Shown piece after piece: positions 39,350-51,222 of a stretch of 52,557 nt of DNA. A program made the position numbers and the translations under genes. Source of the stretch: Candidatus Bathyarchaeota archaeon BA2 (GTDB lineage Archaea > Thermoproteota > Bathyarchaeia > Bathyarchaeales > Bathyarchaeaceae). The number at the start of each line of letters is the position of its first letter. Positions within the stretch are counted from its first letter, which is position 1. The stretch spans positions 375-52,931 of the forward strand of contig LIHK01000054.1 in the NCBI GenBank assembly GCA_001399795.1, written 5' to 3'. Under the pieces are notes generated by a model, which did no database searches, was not told the origin of the DNA, and was given only the letters and a program-made list of their open reading frames with translations.

Positions 39350-39745
39350 TTGGGGCATACCTACGTAAAGGCTACATTCTATAATACTGTTGACTACGTC
39401 CAATACTTAGAAGGGAAGCGCAAATTGGGCGAGGTTAAGAAGGCTGAGGTAAAAGCCCTTGTCGACACTGGGGCAACTTTTCCAGCCCTACCCAAAGAAA
39501 TAATCAGTGAACTTGCATTGCCAAACTTAGGTGAACACCCAGCTGAAACAGCTGAGGGAACTGGAAAAGTGGAGCTTTCAGCCAACGCCATAATAAAAAT
39601 AGAGGATAGAATAGCTCAATCCCCCATCATCATAAGACCCAAAGGCACAACACCACTCATAGGCGTGGTAGCCCTAGAACAAATGGGCTACAAAGTGGAC
39701 CCAACAACAGGAAAACTGATCAAAGGACTACCGTTGATGCTCTAA
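39350..39745 (+). CDS. Clan AA (retropepsin-like) aspartyl protease family protein, TTG start
   Basis: VKALVDTGATFPALPKEI and TTPLIGVVALEQMGYKVDPTTGKL. Confidence 0.8.
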   Translation: MGHTYVKATFYNTVDYVQYLEGKRKLGEVKKAEVKALVDTGATFPALPKEIISELALPNLGEHPAETAEGTGKVELSANAIIKIEDRIAQSPIIIRPKGTTPLIGVVALEQMGYKVDPTTGKLIKGLPLML

Positions 39746-39859
39746 ACATTTCTGCTGTTTTTTGCCATTGCCTTGGGGATGCTACTTCTCGTTCTTCTTA
39801 ATTTTTACATTGCCAAGATCAAGAAGGAAAATCCAATAAAACTTATCTCTGGGCATGTC

Positions 39860-42125
<2,266 letters not shown>

Positions 42126-42250
42126 AGACCGTTACCCTTTTTCTCGTTCCCGTGTAGATAACAGACCACTGTGTTCTTCTCTGAAGGAGAGTAGTTCACT
42201 TTTTAATTTGAAACTTAAATCTTTCTCTCAACTCCTATAAACGTAGGGAA

Positions 42251-43204
42251 TCATGCTTTGTAGTAGTAGGGTCTTTTAATATAGCCGAACGCTTCGCTGG
42301 CCGCGATTATGGCTTGTCCAACAGCAGTTCCAATCTGTTTTACAGTGCCATTAGTCACGTCGCCAGCAGCGTAAACTCCGCTAATGTTTGTTCTCTGACG
42401 ACTATCCACAACGATATAGCCAGCCTTATCCACTTCTATTCCAGCCTCTTCGGCGATCTGGCTGTTTGGCGCCTCGCCGACTTGAACGAATACGCCGTCT
42501 ACGCTTATTTCTTTGGTTTCGCCTGTTCTGTTGTTTACTAAGACAACCCCTTTTACTCTGGTGTCTCCCTTTACTTCTTTGAGCTCTGTGTTCCACATAA
42601 TTTCCACCCCTTGCGCGATCAAGTCCTCTACAAGGGCTTGTTCTGCCCTTAGTTGATCTCTTCGGTGAGCCAGCTTGACACTGGACGCTACATTTGCGAG
42701 GTATCTGGCAGAAACTACGGCTGAATTTCCACCGCCCACCACAAGCACGTTTCTCCCCTTAAAGAGGGTTCCGTCGCACAATGTGCAGTAACTAACTCCC
42801 CTCCCTCGAAATTCGGCCTCACCAGGCACTCCGAGGGTTCTATGGTGGCTTCCAGAGGCGATGATCACTGCCGAGGCTGTGTAAACCGCTCTAGTCGTCT
42901 TAACACTTTTCTTTTCACCCTTAAGGTCGAGTTCAACGACTCTTTCCAACTCATTGATATTTGCCCCAGCTTTCTTGCAGTGTTCAGCCATTTTGTCAGC
43001 TAATTCGCTGCCACTAATGGCTCCGAAACCTGGGTAGTTTTCAACCAACGGAGCGTCAGCGACCGCTCCACCGGGCATTTTCTCGTCCAGAACTAGAGTT
43101 TTAAGTCCGCTGCGGGCACCGTAGAGACCAGCCGTTAGACCTGCCGGCCCAGCGCCTACAATAATTAAGTCCCAACGCTCCATAGTCATCACCATACGTG
43201 ACAA
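42251..43204 (-). CDS. trxB: Thioredoxin reductase family FAD oxidoreductase
   Basis: IIVGAGPAGLTAGLYGARSG; CTLCDG redox motif; VYAAGDVTNG. Confidence 0.92.
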   Translation of the reverse strand: MSRMVMTMERWDLIIVGAGPAGLTAGLYGARSGLKTLVLDEKMPGGAVADAPLVENYPGFGAISGSELADKMAEHCKKAGANINELERVVELDLKGEKKSVKTTRAVYTASAVIIASGSHHRTLGVPGEAEFRGRGVSYCTLCDGTLFKGRNVLVVGGGNSAVVSARYLANVASSVKLAHRRDQLRAEQALVEDLIAQGVEIMWNTELKEVKGDTRVKGVVLVNNRTGETKEISVDGVFVQVGEAPNSQIAEEAGIEVDKAGYIVVDSRQRTNISGVYAAGDVTNGTVKQIGTAVGQAIIAASEAFGYIKRPYYYKA

Positions 43205-43328
43205 TTCGCATTAGCTCTTATGAATGTTATTTGCTGAAACCAAGGTAAGAAAGTAGCTGTTTTGGGTTAAGAAAAATAGTGTTAGCCATTTCGTTAATAT
43301 GTTTAGGTGCTTTTAATATTACGAAGCG

Positions 43329-44240
43329 TTGTTGCGATGTACCGCAGCTAAGCTGGCAACATATAATTTAACTAGTCGCTTTCACAAAAGTGTTGTAGAG
43401 ATGTTTGTGATGCAACCTATCGAGGATCTAGCAGCTAAGTTAAAAAAAGTAGTCAGGGCCGACAAAGAGGTTTTACTTGCCTATCTATTCGGCTCACGTG
43501 GTGAAGGGAGAGTAGCCAAGCACAGCGATGTTGATATCGCGATTTTACATTGCGGCGACGAGTTGATGAAGGCTGGCGAAGTCAAAGAGAAGGCTGCTAG
43601 GGAGCTAAAGCTTGATGAGGATAGGATTGATGTTGTCGATATCTCTAAGGCTCCACTCACGCTCAAGCTTAGCATAGTTAAAGGGTTAAAGCTTATTGAC
43701 AGAGGTAATTATGAGAAAGCGCTCATTGATGAGTTAAACAAAAAGTTTCCCGAAACACGTATAATAATAAATTCGTCGGTGCGGGAAGCTATAGAATGCA
43801 ACGCTTTTAGCTTAAGGCGCGACGTTCTATATTCAAGGCTTCAAAAAGTTAGAGAGGAGGCAACATACCTAAAAGAAGAGATATTAGTGAGAGGGGTTGA
43901 AGCTGTCGTCCTAGACGGAACCACACGTAGGGCTATGGCTAGGTCTATCCATGAGCTAATTGAGGCCATGCTTGATATATGTCGTCATCTGGTCTCCGTA
44001 AAGGCCCTTGGCCCGACTGAAACATACACCGACTTCCCACGCCTGTTAAGTGAGCACAACCTAATACCTCCTTCCCTAGCTGAAGCACTTGAAGAAGTCG
44101 CAAGGCTAAGGAATGTACTTGTTCATAGATACATTGAGGTTGACTACGGTAGATTACTCAGTAAGGCTCGCGAAATTATAGATCGTGTTGTACCAAAATT
44201 TGAAGAATGGGTTCTGGGACTTCTAAGGGAGAGCAAGTAG
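43329..44240 (+). CDS. MNT nucleotidyltransferase fused to HEPN (DUF86/HepT-like) domain
   Basis: GSRGEGRVAKHSDVDIAI (GSx9DxD) and RNVLVHRY (RX4HXY) in one ORF. Confidence 0.85.
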   Translation: MLRCTAAKLATYNLTSRFHKSVVEMFVMQPIEDLAAKLKKVVRADKEVLLAYLFGSRGEGRVAKHSDVDIAILHCGDELMKAGEVKEKAARELKLDEDRIDVVDISKAPLTLKLSIVKGLKLIDRGNYEKALIDELNKKFPETRIIINSSVREAIECNAFSLRRDVLYSRLQKVREEATYLKEEILVRGVEAVVLDGTTRRAMARSIHELIEAMLDICRHLVSVKALGPTETYTDFPRLLSEHNLIPPSLAEALEEVARLRNVLVHRYIEVDYGRLLSKAREIIDRVVPKFEEWVLGLLRESK

Positions 44241-44281
44241 AGTGTGGCCAATCAAAGAAATATGACGATTTTATAACCCTT

Positions 44282-46657
44282 TTACGACCTTGCAAGTTTT
44301 TCTTTGACGTCCTCCCGAGTTTTCCCTGGAAGCGGCCCCATCTTTGAAATTCTGGAGTTAAATGTTTCGAATGTTTCGGTTACCTTTCCGTATTCCGGAA
44401 GCGTTGTAGAAAACGACATTAGGCGGAGGGGTTCGATGCCATAAGCCCTTAACTCCTTTTTCATTTGGATGACGTGTTCCCTTAGGGCTTCCTCAGTGAA
44501 CACGCCGCCGTGGTCCTCAAGCAATATGACGCCGTCAGCTCCGGAAGCGAATGCTTGTAGCACGTGTTTCAAGCCAACGCGTCCTGTGCTGGGAACGCCA
44601 ATTATCCTAACGTTTGGAGGGAAAGAAACTCTGCTTTGCCCAGCCAAGTCTGCAGAGCCGTAAGCTATTTCCTTTTCAAGGAAGGCAATGATCTTCGGGG
44701 GTTTGCCGCCTTCACTTACCCCGCGGATTTGAGCCATCAACTGGGCTTCGGTGGAGTTTTTAAGGTCAATGGCTTCCCTTGGGCATCTTGGCACGCAAAT
44801 TCCACACCCGACACAAGAGATCGGGTTGATTGTTATGGCCTCCGGAGACTTTTCCACCGCTGCCACGGGACACACCTTGATGCATATTTCACACATGTCG
44901 CATTTCTCTTGAATGATGTAGACCACTTCTGGCGAAACAGAAATCTCGCCTTTCCCTACAAAGGTTGCTACCCTTGAGGCAGTAGCCATTGCTTCTAGAG
45001 TTGTTTCCCTGACATCCTTCGGACTTAGGGCGCATCCGGCAACAAACAATCCCTCGCGTTGGCTGTCAACCGGTCTAAGCTTGTAGTGCCTCTCCAAGAG
45101 GAAGCCATCAGAGCCAACCTGAATGCCTAATTTTTTTGCTAATTCCTCGGTGCCAAAATTAGGAACGATCCCCAGAGCGAGCACCACTAGGTCAAACTTT
45201 CCTTCAACTTGTGCTCCAATAAGGGTGTCCTCTGCCTTCACAAGTATTCCATCGTTATTTGATGGAACAATTTCCGCTACTCGTCCCCTGACAAATCGCA
45301 CCTTATGATCTTGAGCCGTGGCGTAAAATTCTTCATATCCCTTTCCATCAGCTCTTATATCCGTGTAAAAAATCCAAGGTTCAGCATCAGGCACAACCTT
45401 CTGAAGTAACATAGCCTGCTTAATAGACGCCATGCAACCTATCTTGCAACAGTGTTCAACCCCCTCTTCCTTGTTCATCGTTCGACTGCCCACGCAAAGT
45501 ATGAAGGCCACTTTTTTCGCCACCTTCCCATTGGACGGCCTGCGTAATCCTTGCCCGATGAGTCGCTCGAACTGCAGGTTAGTTACGATATCTGGATGTA
45601 AACCGAAGGCATACTCCTCTGGGATTTTCGGGTCTAATTGCTGGAATCCGGTGCAAGCAACGATTACACCCACATCTAGCTCAATGGTTTCTTCTTTCTG
45701 TTCGAAATCGACGGCTTTGCCCTTGCAGATTTTTTCGCAAAGCCTACAAACCCCTTTATTAAAGAATAAGCAGTGATCTTTGTCTATAACGTATGTCTTG
45801 GGAACCGCCTGCTTAAAAGGAGTGTAAATAGCCTTTCGCGGAAGCGTGGCGGCTTCAAATTCGCTTGGGACTTTGACAGGGCAGACTTTTTCGCATTCCC
45901 CGCAAGCTGTACATTTGGCTGCGTCCACGAATCTAGGTCTCTTCTTGATTAAGACTCTGTAGTTGCCGGGTGACCCTTCGGCGGCCTCTGGTTCTGCCAT
46001 GCTGATGATCTTTATATGTGGATGTTGCGAGGTAGACACCATTTTTGGTGTCAGAATGCACTGGGAGCAGTCTAGGGTGGGAAAAGTTTTGCTAAGCTGA
46101 GCCATGTGCCCGCCTATGCTCGGGCTTCTCTCAACTAGGTATACTTGATAGCCTTTATCAGCCAATTCTAGAGAGGTGATAATACCCGCGATTCCTCCCC
46201 CGATAACCAGAACATCCTGATTCACAGGCGTGGTCTTAACCTCTAAGGGTTCAAGGTAACGAGTTCGCTCCACTGCCCCGCGGATAAGGTCGATTGCCTT
46301 AGATGTTGCGGCCTCTATGTCGTCGTGAACCCAGCTACACTGTTCCCTAACGTTAGCCATTTCAAGGAAGTAGGGGTTCAAACCAGCCGATTCTAAGGTT
46401 CGCCTAAAAGTGTCAAGGTGCATCCGCGGTGAACACGAAGCCACTACAATTCTGTTAAGCCCGTGCTCTTTTATGCCCTCCTGTATCATCTCTTGCCCAG
46501 GGTCGCTACACACATATTCATAAGTTTTTGCAACCTTCACTCCTTCCATTTTGGAAGCAGCTTCTCTAACCTTTTCCACATCTACTGTATCGCTTATGTT
46601 TCCTCCACAATGACAAATGTAAACTCCGATCTTAGGTTCTTCTTTCGCCAATTTCAA
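44282..46657 (-). CDS. hdrA: HdrA fused to a C-terminal MvhD-like domain lacking cysteines (791 aa)
   Basis: IGVYICHCGGNISDTVDV, VLVIGGGIAGIITSLELA, CDMCEICIKVCP, CVGCGICVPRCP, then FLEKEIAYGSADLAGQSRVSFPPNVRIIGVPSTGRVG. Confidence 0.9.
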   Translation of the reverse strand: MKLAKEEPKIGVYICHCGGNISDTVDVEKVREAASKMEGVKVAKTYEYVCSDPGQEMIQEGIKEHGLNRIVVASCSPRMHLDTFRRTLESAGLNPYFLEMANVREQCSWVHDDIEAATSKAIDLIRGAVERTRYLEPLEVKTTPVNQDVLVIGGGIAGIITSLELADKGYQVYLVERSPSIGGHMAQLSKTFPTLDCSQCILTPKMVSTSQHPHIKIISMAEPEAAEGSPGNYRVLIKKRPRFVDAAKCTACGECEKVCPVKVPSEFEAATLPRKAIYTPFKQAVPKTYVIDKDHCLFFNKGVCRLCEKICKGKAVDFEQKEETIELDVGVIVACTGFQQLDPKIPEEYAFGLHPDIVTNLQFERLIGQGLRRPSNGKVAKKVAFILCVGSRTMNKEEGVEHCCKIGCMASIKQAMLLQKVVPDAEPWIFYTDIRADGKGYEEFYATAQDHKVRFVRGRVAEIVPSNNDGILVKAEDTLIGAQVEGKFDLVVLALGIVPNFGTEELAKKLGIQVGSDGFLLERHYKLRPVDSQREGLFVAGCALSPKDVRETTLEAMATASRVATFVGKGEISVSPEVVYIIQEKCDMCEICIKVCPVAAVEKSPEAITINPISCVGCGICVPRCPREAIDLKNSTEAQLMAQIRGVSEGGKPPKIIAFLEKEIAYGSADLAGQSRVSFPPNVRIIGVPSTGRVGLKHVLQAFASGADGVILLEDHGGVFTEEALREHVIQMKKELRAYGIEPLRLMSFSTTLPEYGKVTETFETFNSRISKMGPLPGKTREDVKEKLARS

Positions 46658-46825
46658 CCATCTCCATCGGCATGTAATCGTTCAGAGCCCAATTTTAGAG
46701 TGGTATTAGTGTAACTTTACACTTTTAAATATCTCGATAAAAGACGTTTAGAACAATCCCAGAAAGTGCTCATTTATTAGTTACGATTAGAAGAATTTAA
46801 TTTCCGTTAGGAGTTCGACTAACCT

Positions 46826-49087
46826 TTGCATGCAGAAATCAAAGTCAGCGGCATCGTTCAAGGCGTGGGTTTCCGACCTTTTGTCTACCGAGTTGCCGTA
46901 GAAAATGGACTAGTTGGCTATGTGCGAAACCGAGGAGACGCAGTCGTGGAAATCGTCGTTGAGGGAAAGAAAAAAGACGTTAAACGGTTCCTCAAAAATT
47001 TGAAAGAGAAAAAGCCTCCTCTCGCTCGAATCTACGATATGACAACCAATTACACCGAAGATAAGAACAAATTTAAACAATTTACGATTCTGAAGAGTTC
47101 CGAGAATGTTGAACTCTCCGGGTCTGTTATCCCACAAGACGTTTCGATCTGCGACGAATGTTTAAGCGAACTTCGAGACCCGAAAAATAAACGTTACAAC
47201 TATTTTTTCATCACGTGTACAAACTGCGGTCCTAGGTACACGATTATTGAGAAACTTCCCTACGATAGGCTGAACACCACCATGCAAGACTTCTTTATGT
47301 GTGACTTCTGTTTCAAAGAATACAACGATCCGTCAAACAGAAGGTTTCACGCTCAAACAGTTGCTTGCCCTAAATGTGGCCCAAAAGTCTACCTCACCAC
47401 AAATAACGACGAATCCATAAAGCATGAAGATCCCATAAGAGAAGCAGGCAAACTCTTGGAGGAAGGCTACATTGTTGCCATCAAGGGAAATGGAGGCTTC
47501 CACATCGCAACATCCACCACCAAGTCTGAACCCATTGCCAGATTGAGAAAGGTCAAGTATAGAGCCCAGAAACCTTTTGCAATAATGGCACGCGACATAG
47601 ATACCACAAAATCCTTCGCGGAGGTGAATATGAAAGAGGCCGAGCTGTTAACTTGCTATATTAAGCCCATAGTTTTGTTAAAGAAAAGGGATGACTACTA
47701 CCTTTCAGAACTCATCTCTCCCGGTTTACACAACATTGGTGTGATGCTTCCGTACACGGGCTTGCATGCAATGCTTTTTGACAAGGTACGGGAACCCGCC
47801 TTTGTTATGACTAGCGCAAACCCTCCCAACGAACCAATAGTCACGGAAAATGTTGAAGCCATGAAAAAGCTTGGTTCCGTGGTGGACTTCTTTCTTTTCC
47901 ACAACAGAACAATCGCCCATAGATGCGACGACTCTGTTGTTCGTCTCCACGGTGAAGATCAGAGTATAATTCGTAGATCAAGGGGGTACGCTCCTGAGCC
48001 TGTTCATCTGAAACGTTTGGCGGACAGTTATGTCTTAGGAGTTGGTGCAGAGTTCAACGTAACTTCATGTGTGCTTCTGCGGAACAAGGCTTTCATTTCA
48101 CAGCATGCCGGAGATGTTGATAACTTAGAGACGCTTGGCTTCTTGAAAAGTGCCATAAATCATTTGATAAAATTGACGAACAGCAAGGTTGAAGTTATAG
48201 CCTGTGACCTGCATCCAAAATTCACCACGACAAGGCTGGCTCAAAACCTAGGAGAAAAACTTGAATGTTCAGTGGTTCCAGTTCAACATCACCACGCTCA
48301 CATCGCCTCTCTCATGGGTGAACACGATGTTGACGAAATGATAGGCATAGCCTGCGATGGCTTCGGTTACGGTTCAGACGGCAACGCTTGGGGCGGAGAG
48401 ATACTCTACTGCAACCATGACGGTTTTCAGCGTTTGGGGCACCTTCAAGAGCAACCTATGGTGGGAGGCGACCTAGCCACGCTTTACCCATTAAGAGTGG
48501 CTGCCGGAATACTTTATGGCGAGGCTGATATTGAAGAATGGCTGCTGTTAAACAGCGACCGCTTCCCACACGGCAGAAGGGAAGTTGAAGTAATCGTTAA
48601 ACAGTTGGGAAAAGGATCAACACCCAAAACCACGAGTTGCGGGAGAGTACTAGACGCCGTGTCAGCAATACTAGGCATATGTTACGAGCGAACCTACGAG
48701 GGCGAGCCAGCGATGAAGTTAGAGTCTGCTGCCCTGAAGGGAAAAGACGTTTTAAAATTGACGCCAGAATTCAGGGGAAACGCCATCGACACCACACTTC
48801 TTGTTCATGAAATCTTCAATCAGAGAGGGAAACATTCGGTCGCTGACTTGGCTTGCTCAGCCCAGTCCTACCTTGCAAGGAGTTTAGCTGAGTTGGCTGT
48901 AGAGGAGGCGGAGCAACTTAACGTTGACTTTATCGGTTTTTCTGGGGGAGTTGCCTATAACGAGTACATCACAGTAACGATTAGAAAAATTGTTGAGGAA
49001 AACGGTTTCAAGTTCCTTGTTCATAATCAAGTTCCGCCTGGAGACGGAGGAATTTCATTTGGACAAGTCGTCGCTGCAGCCTTCTAA
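46826..49087 (+). CDS. hypF: Carbamoyltransferase HypF
   Basis: Acylphosphatase N-domain VQGVGFRPFVYR; two zinc fingers (CDECL...CTNCG; CDFCFKEY...CPKCG); YrdC and Kae1-like domains. Confidence 0.95.
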   Translation: MHAEIKVSGIVQGVGFRPFVYRVAVENGLVGYVRNRGDAVVEIVVEGKKKDVKRFLKNLKEKKPPLARIYDMTTNYTEDKNKFKQFTILKSSENVELSGSVIPQDVSICDECLSELRDPKNKRYNYFFITCTNCGPRYTIIEKLPYDRLNTTMQDFFMCDFCFKEYNDPSNRRFHAQTVACPKCGPKVYLTTNNDESIKHEDPIREAGKLLEEGYIVAIKGNGGFHIATSTTKSEPIARLRKVKYRAQKPFAIMARDIDTTKSFAEVNMKEAELLTCYIKPIVLLKKRDDYYLSELISPGLHNIGVMLPYTGLHAMLFDKVREPAFVMTSANPPNEPIVTENVEAMKKLGSVVDFFLFHNRTIAHRCDDSVVRLHGEDQSIIRRSRGYAPEPVHLKRLADSYVLGVGAEFNVTSCVLLRNKAFISQHAGDVDNLETLGFLKSAINHLIKLTNSKVEVIACDLHPKFTTTRLAQNLGEKLECSVVPVQHHHAHIASLMGEHDVDEMIGIACDGFGYGSDGNAWGGEILYCNHDGFQRLGHLQEQPMVGGDLATLYPLRVAAGILYGEADIEEWLLLNSDRFPHGRREVEVIVKQLGKGSTPKTTSCGRVLDAVSAILGICYERTYEGEPAMKLESAALKGKDVLKLTPEFRGNAIDTTLLVHEIFNQRGKHSVADLACSAQSYLARSLAELAVEEAEQLNVDFIGFSGGVAYNEYITVTIRKIVEENGFKFLVHNQVPPGDGGISFGQVVAAAF

Positions 49088-49142
49088 ATGCCGTAAACCA
49101 GAACCGATTTATTTTAGGCACTCATCTTATAGGTGATATGAA

Positions 49143-49361
49143 ATGTGTCTCGCAATCCCGGCTAAGGTCCTAAAAGTTCAAGGAGACGTTGCAAAAGTCG
49201 ATTTTGGGCAAGGGGTTGCCCGAGACGTAAATGTCATGCTTGTAGAAGCCCGTGTGGGCGAATATGTTTTGGTTCACGCGGGATACGCCATTCAAGTTAT
49301 CGACCGAGAGGCGGCTGAGGAAACCCTCCGATTATGGGAAGAAATCCTCAAATATGAATGA
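49143..49361 (+). CDS. hypC: Hydrogenase assembly chaperone HypC
   Basis: MCLAIPAKVLKVQGDVAKVDFGQGVARDVNVMLVEARVGEYVLVHAGYAIQ. Confidence 0.95.
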   Translation: MCLAIPAKVLKVQGDVAKVDFGQGVARDVNVMLVEARVGEYVLVHAGYAIQVIDREAAEETLRLWEEILKYE

Positions 49362-50062
49362 AAGTTGGGAGGCATTACGCTTTGACTCGTTTGAAGGAAG
49401 CTGTCAAGGCTGAGGAAGGAGAAATCTACGACATAGAGCTTGATGCGGATCTTCTGAAAGTCAACGAAGAACTAGCAGCAAAAAATAGGGAGCTTTTACG
49501 GAAACATAATGTAACAGCAATTGATGTCATGGGAGCCATCGGATCGGGAAAAACCACCCTCATTGAAAAACTTGTTCAAGCGTTAAAGGGAAAGTATAGG
49601 ATCGCGGCTTTCAAGGGCGATTTGACAACAACAATAGACGCGGGGCTTATTGGAAAACACGGCGTAGAGGTTGTTCCCATTAACACTGGAAAAGAATGTC
49701 ATCTGGACGCAAACTTGGTGAGAAAGGCGTTCAAAAGAATTAACTTAGCGGAAATCGATCTCCTCTTTATTGAAAACGTTGGAAACCTCATTTGCCCCGC
49801 AGACTTTCCACTAGGCTCTGAGAAACGCATCGTTGTAGTAAGCGTCACCGAAGGACCCTACATGGTTGTTAAGCACCCGTTCATCTTTATGAGAGCAGAC
49901 GTAGCGGTTATAAACAAGAAGGATTTGGCCCAAGCGATGGGAGTTGATGTTAAGAAACTGGAGACGGATGTTAAGGAGATAAATCCAAACGCAAAAGTTG
50001 TGGCGACGAACTGCAGAAGCGGAGAGGGCGTCATAGAAGTGGTCTGTGCGTTGGGACTCTAA
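49358..50062 (+). CDS. hypB: Hydrogenase nickel incorporation GTPase HypB
   Basis: VMGAIGSGKTTLIEKL, FIENVGNLICPADF. Confidence 0.95.
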   Translation: MKVGRHYALTRLKEAVKAEEGEIYDIELDADLLKVNEELAAKNRELLRKHNVTAIDVMGAIGSGKTTLIEKLVQALKGKYRIAAFKGDLTTTIDAGLIGKHGVEVVPINTGKECHLDANLVRKAFKRINLAEIDLLFIENVGNLICPADFPLGSEKRIVVVSVTEGPYMVVKHPFIFMRADVAVINKKDLAQAMGVDVKKLETDVKEINPNAKVVATNCRSGEGVIEVVCALGL

Positions 50063-50088
50063 TCTAAACCTAGTGGAGCTACGGAAAA

Positions 50089-50460
50089 GTGCATGAATTT
50101 TCCATGATAACGCAAATCGTGGAAAACGTTCTTAAAGAGGCTGAAAAACATAGGGCAAAGAAGGTCACGGAAGTTAATCTTGTTATAGGAAAGCTGACGT
50201 TTCTAGGTCTCGAACAGGTTCGCTTCTCCTACGACGTACTGGTGAAGGGCACCATAATGGAGGGTTCAAAGCTTTACATAGAAGAGAAGAACGGTGTTGT
50301 CAAGTGTTCCAGTTGCGGCTACGAAGGAGACTTCATGTATGAAGACGATCCGATGTTTCACGTTCCAACCCCTACGCTTCACTGTCCTAAGTGTGAAGGC
50401 GTAGTCGACATCGTTAGAGGAAGAGAGTGCACGATAAAAAGCGTAAAACTCATAGTATAG
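50089..50460 (+). CDS. hypA: Hydrogenase nickel metallochaperone HypA, GTG start
   Basis: (M)HEFSMITQIVENVL; CSSCG...CPKCEG zinc site. Confidence 0.95.
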   Translation: MHEFSMITQIVENVLKEAEKHRAKKVTEVNLVIGKLTFLGLEQVRFSYDVLVKGTIMEGSKLYIEEKNGVVKCSSCGYEGDFMYEDDPMFHVPTPTLHCPKCEGVVDIVRGRECTIKSVKLIV

Positions 50461-50522
50461 AAAGCCCAAGAATGTCGGCACTTATACCCAAATGAAACTT
50501 TATAAGGGAATATTATTTAATT

Positions 50523-50777
50523 GTGGGCAATAAATCGATTTGGTGGGAATATATGACGGTTGTGACGTTGAGTTCGAAGGGTAGATTAACGCTTCCAGCC
50601 GAGGTAGGGACTAAAATTAAAGCAGCAAGGTTTTTGGTTGTTTTGGAAGGCAATTCCATTAGGTTGATTCCGCTTTCAGACCCATTAAAATTAAAGGGGT
50701 CGGTTAAGATCCCTTGGAGCATCGAGGAGCTTGAAGAGGCTGGCGAGGAATTTGTATCCAAAAGAGTTGAAGGGTAG
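50523..50777 (+). CDS. AbrB-family antitoxin-like DNA-binding protein (VapB)
   Basis: VVTLSSKGRLTLPAEVGTKIKAARFLVVLEGNSIRLIPL. Confidence 0.8.
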   Translation: MGNKSIWWEYMTVVTLSSKGRLTLPAEVGTKIKAARFLVVLEGNSIRLIPLSDPLKLKGSVKIPWSIEELEEAGEEFVSKRVEG

Positions 50778-51199
50778 ATTCCTCTTAGACTCTGATGTTT
50801 TATATCGTATATTAGAGGGAATATAAGCTTGCAGACCATGCGGAGGTTGTTGTAAAATCAATAGTTGAAGGCATGGCAGAAGTGTTTGTATCATCTATGT
50901 TATATGATGATGTGATTTCTGGACTACGCTCAAAGGGCATGGAGCTCGCAGATGTGATGCAGGTTCTCACAGCTATAGCGTCAATACCTCATACACCTCT
51001 TCCCGTAACTCCAGCAATCGCTATAAGCGCTTTAACACTTTACATGCAGCATGGCGGTCCAAGAAAAATCCATTATTTCGATACGTTTCATGTGGCAACG
51101 GCTAGACTTCATGAATTGCCGATGATAACAAGCGACATTTACATAAACGAACATCAAAGGAACCTAGGTATAACAGCGGTTGACCTGAAAAAGTTATGA
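50767..51199 (+). pseudogene. PIN-domain toxin (VapC-like), frameshifted near 50816-50823
   Basis: LKGRFLLDSDVLYRILEG in frame 1 (TTG 50767, stop 50824), continuing in frame 2 as EYKLADHAEVVVKSIVEGMAEVFVSSMLYDDVI...YFDTFHVATA...LPMITSDI. Confidence 0.75.
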
Positions 51200-51222
51200 A
51201 GCCCATTTATTTCACAGCTCTA

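Noticed and set aside
50790-50840. Possible second BHB intron at the VapC frame break
   Set aside because: TTATAT/ATATAA can pair, but there is no 3-nt bulge/4-bp helix/3-nt bulge arrangement and no splice that cleanly restores the PIN sequence.
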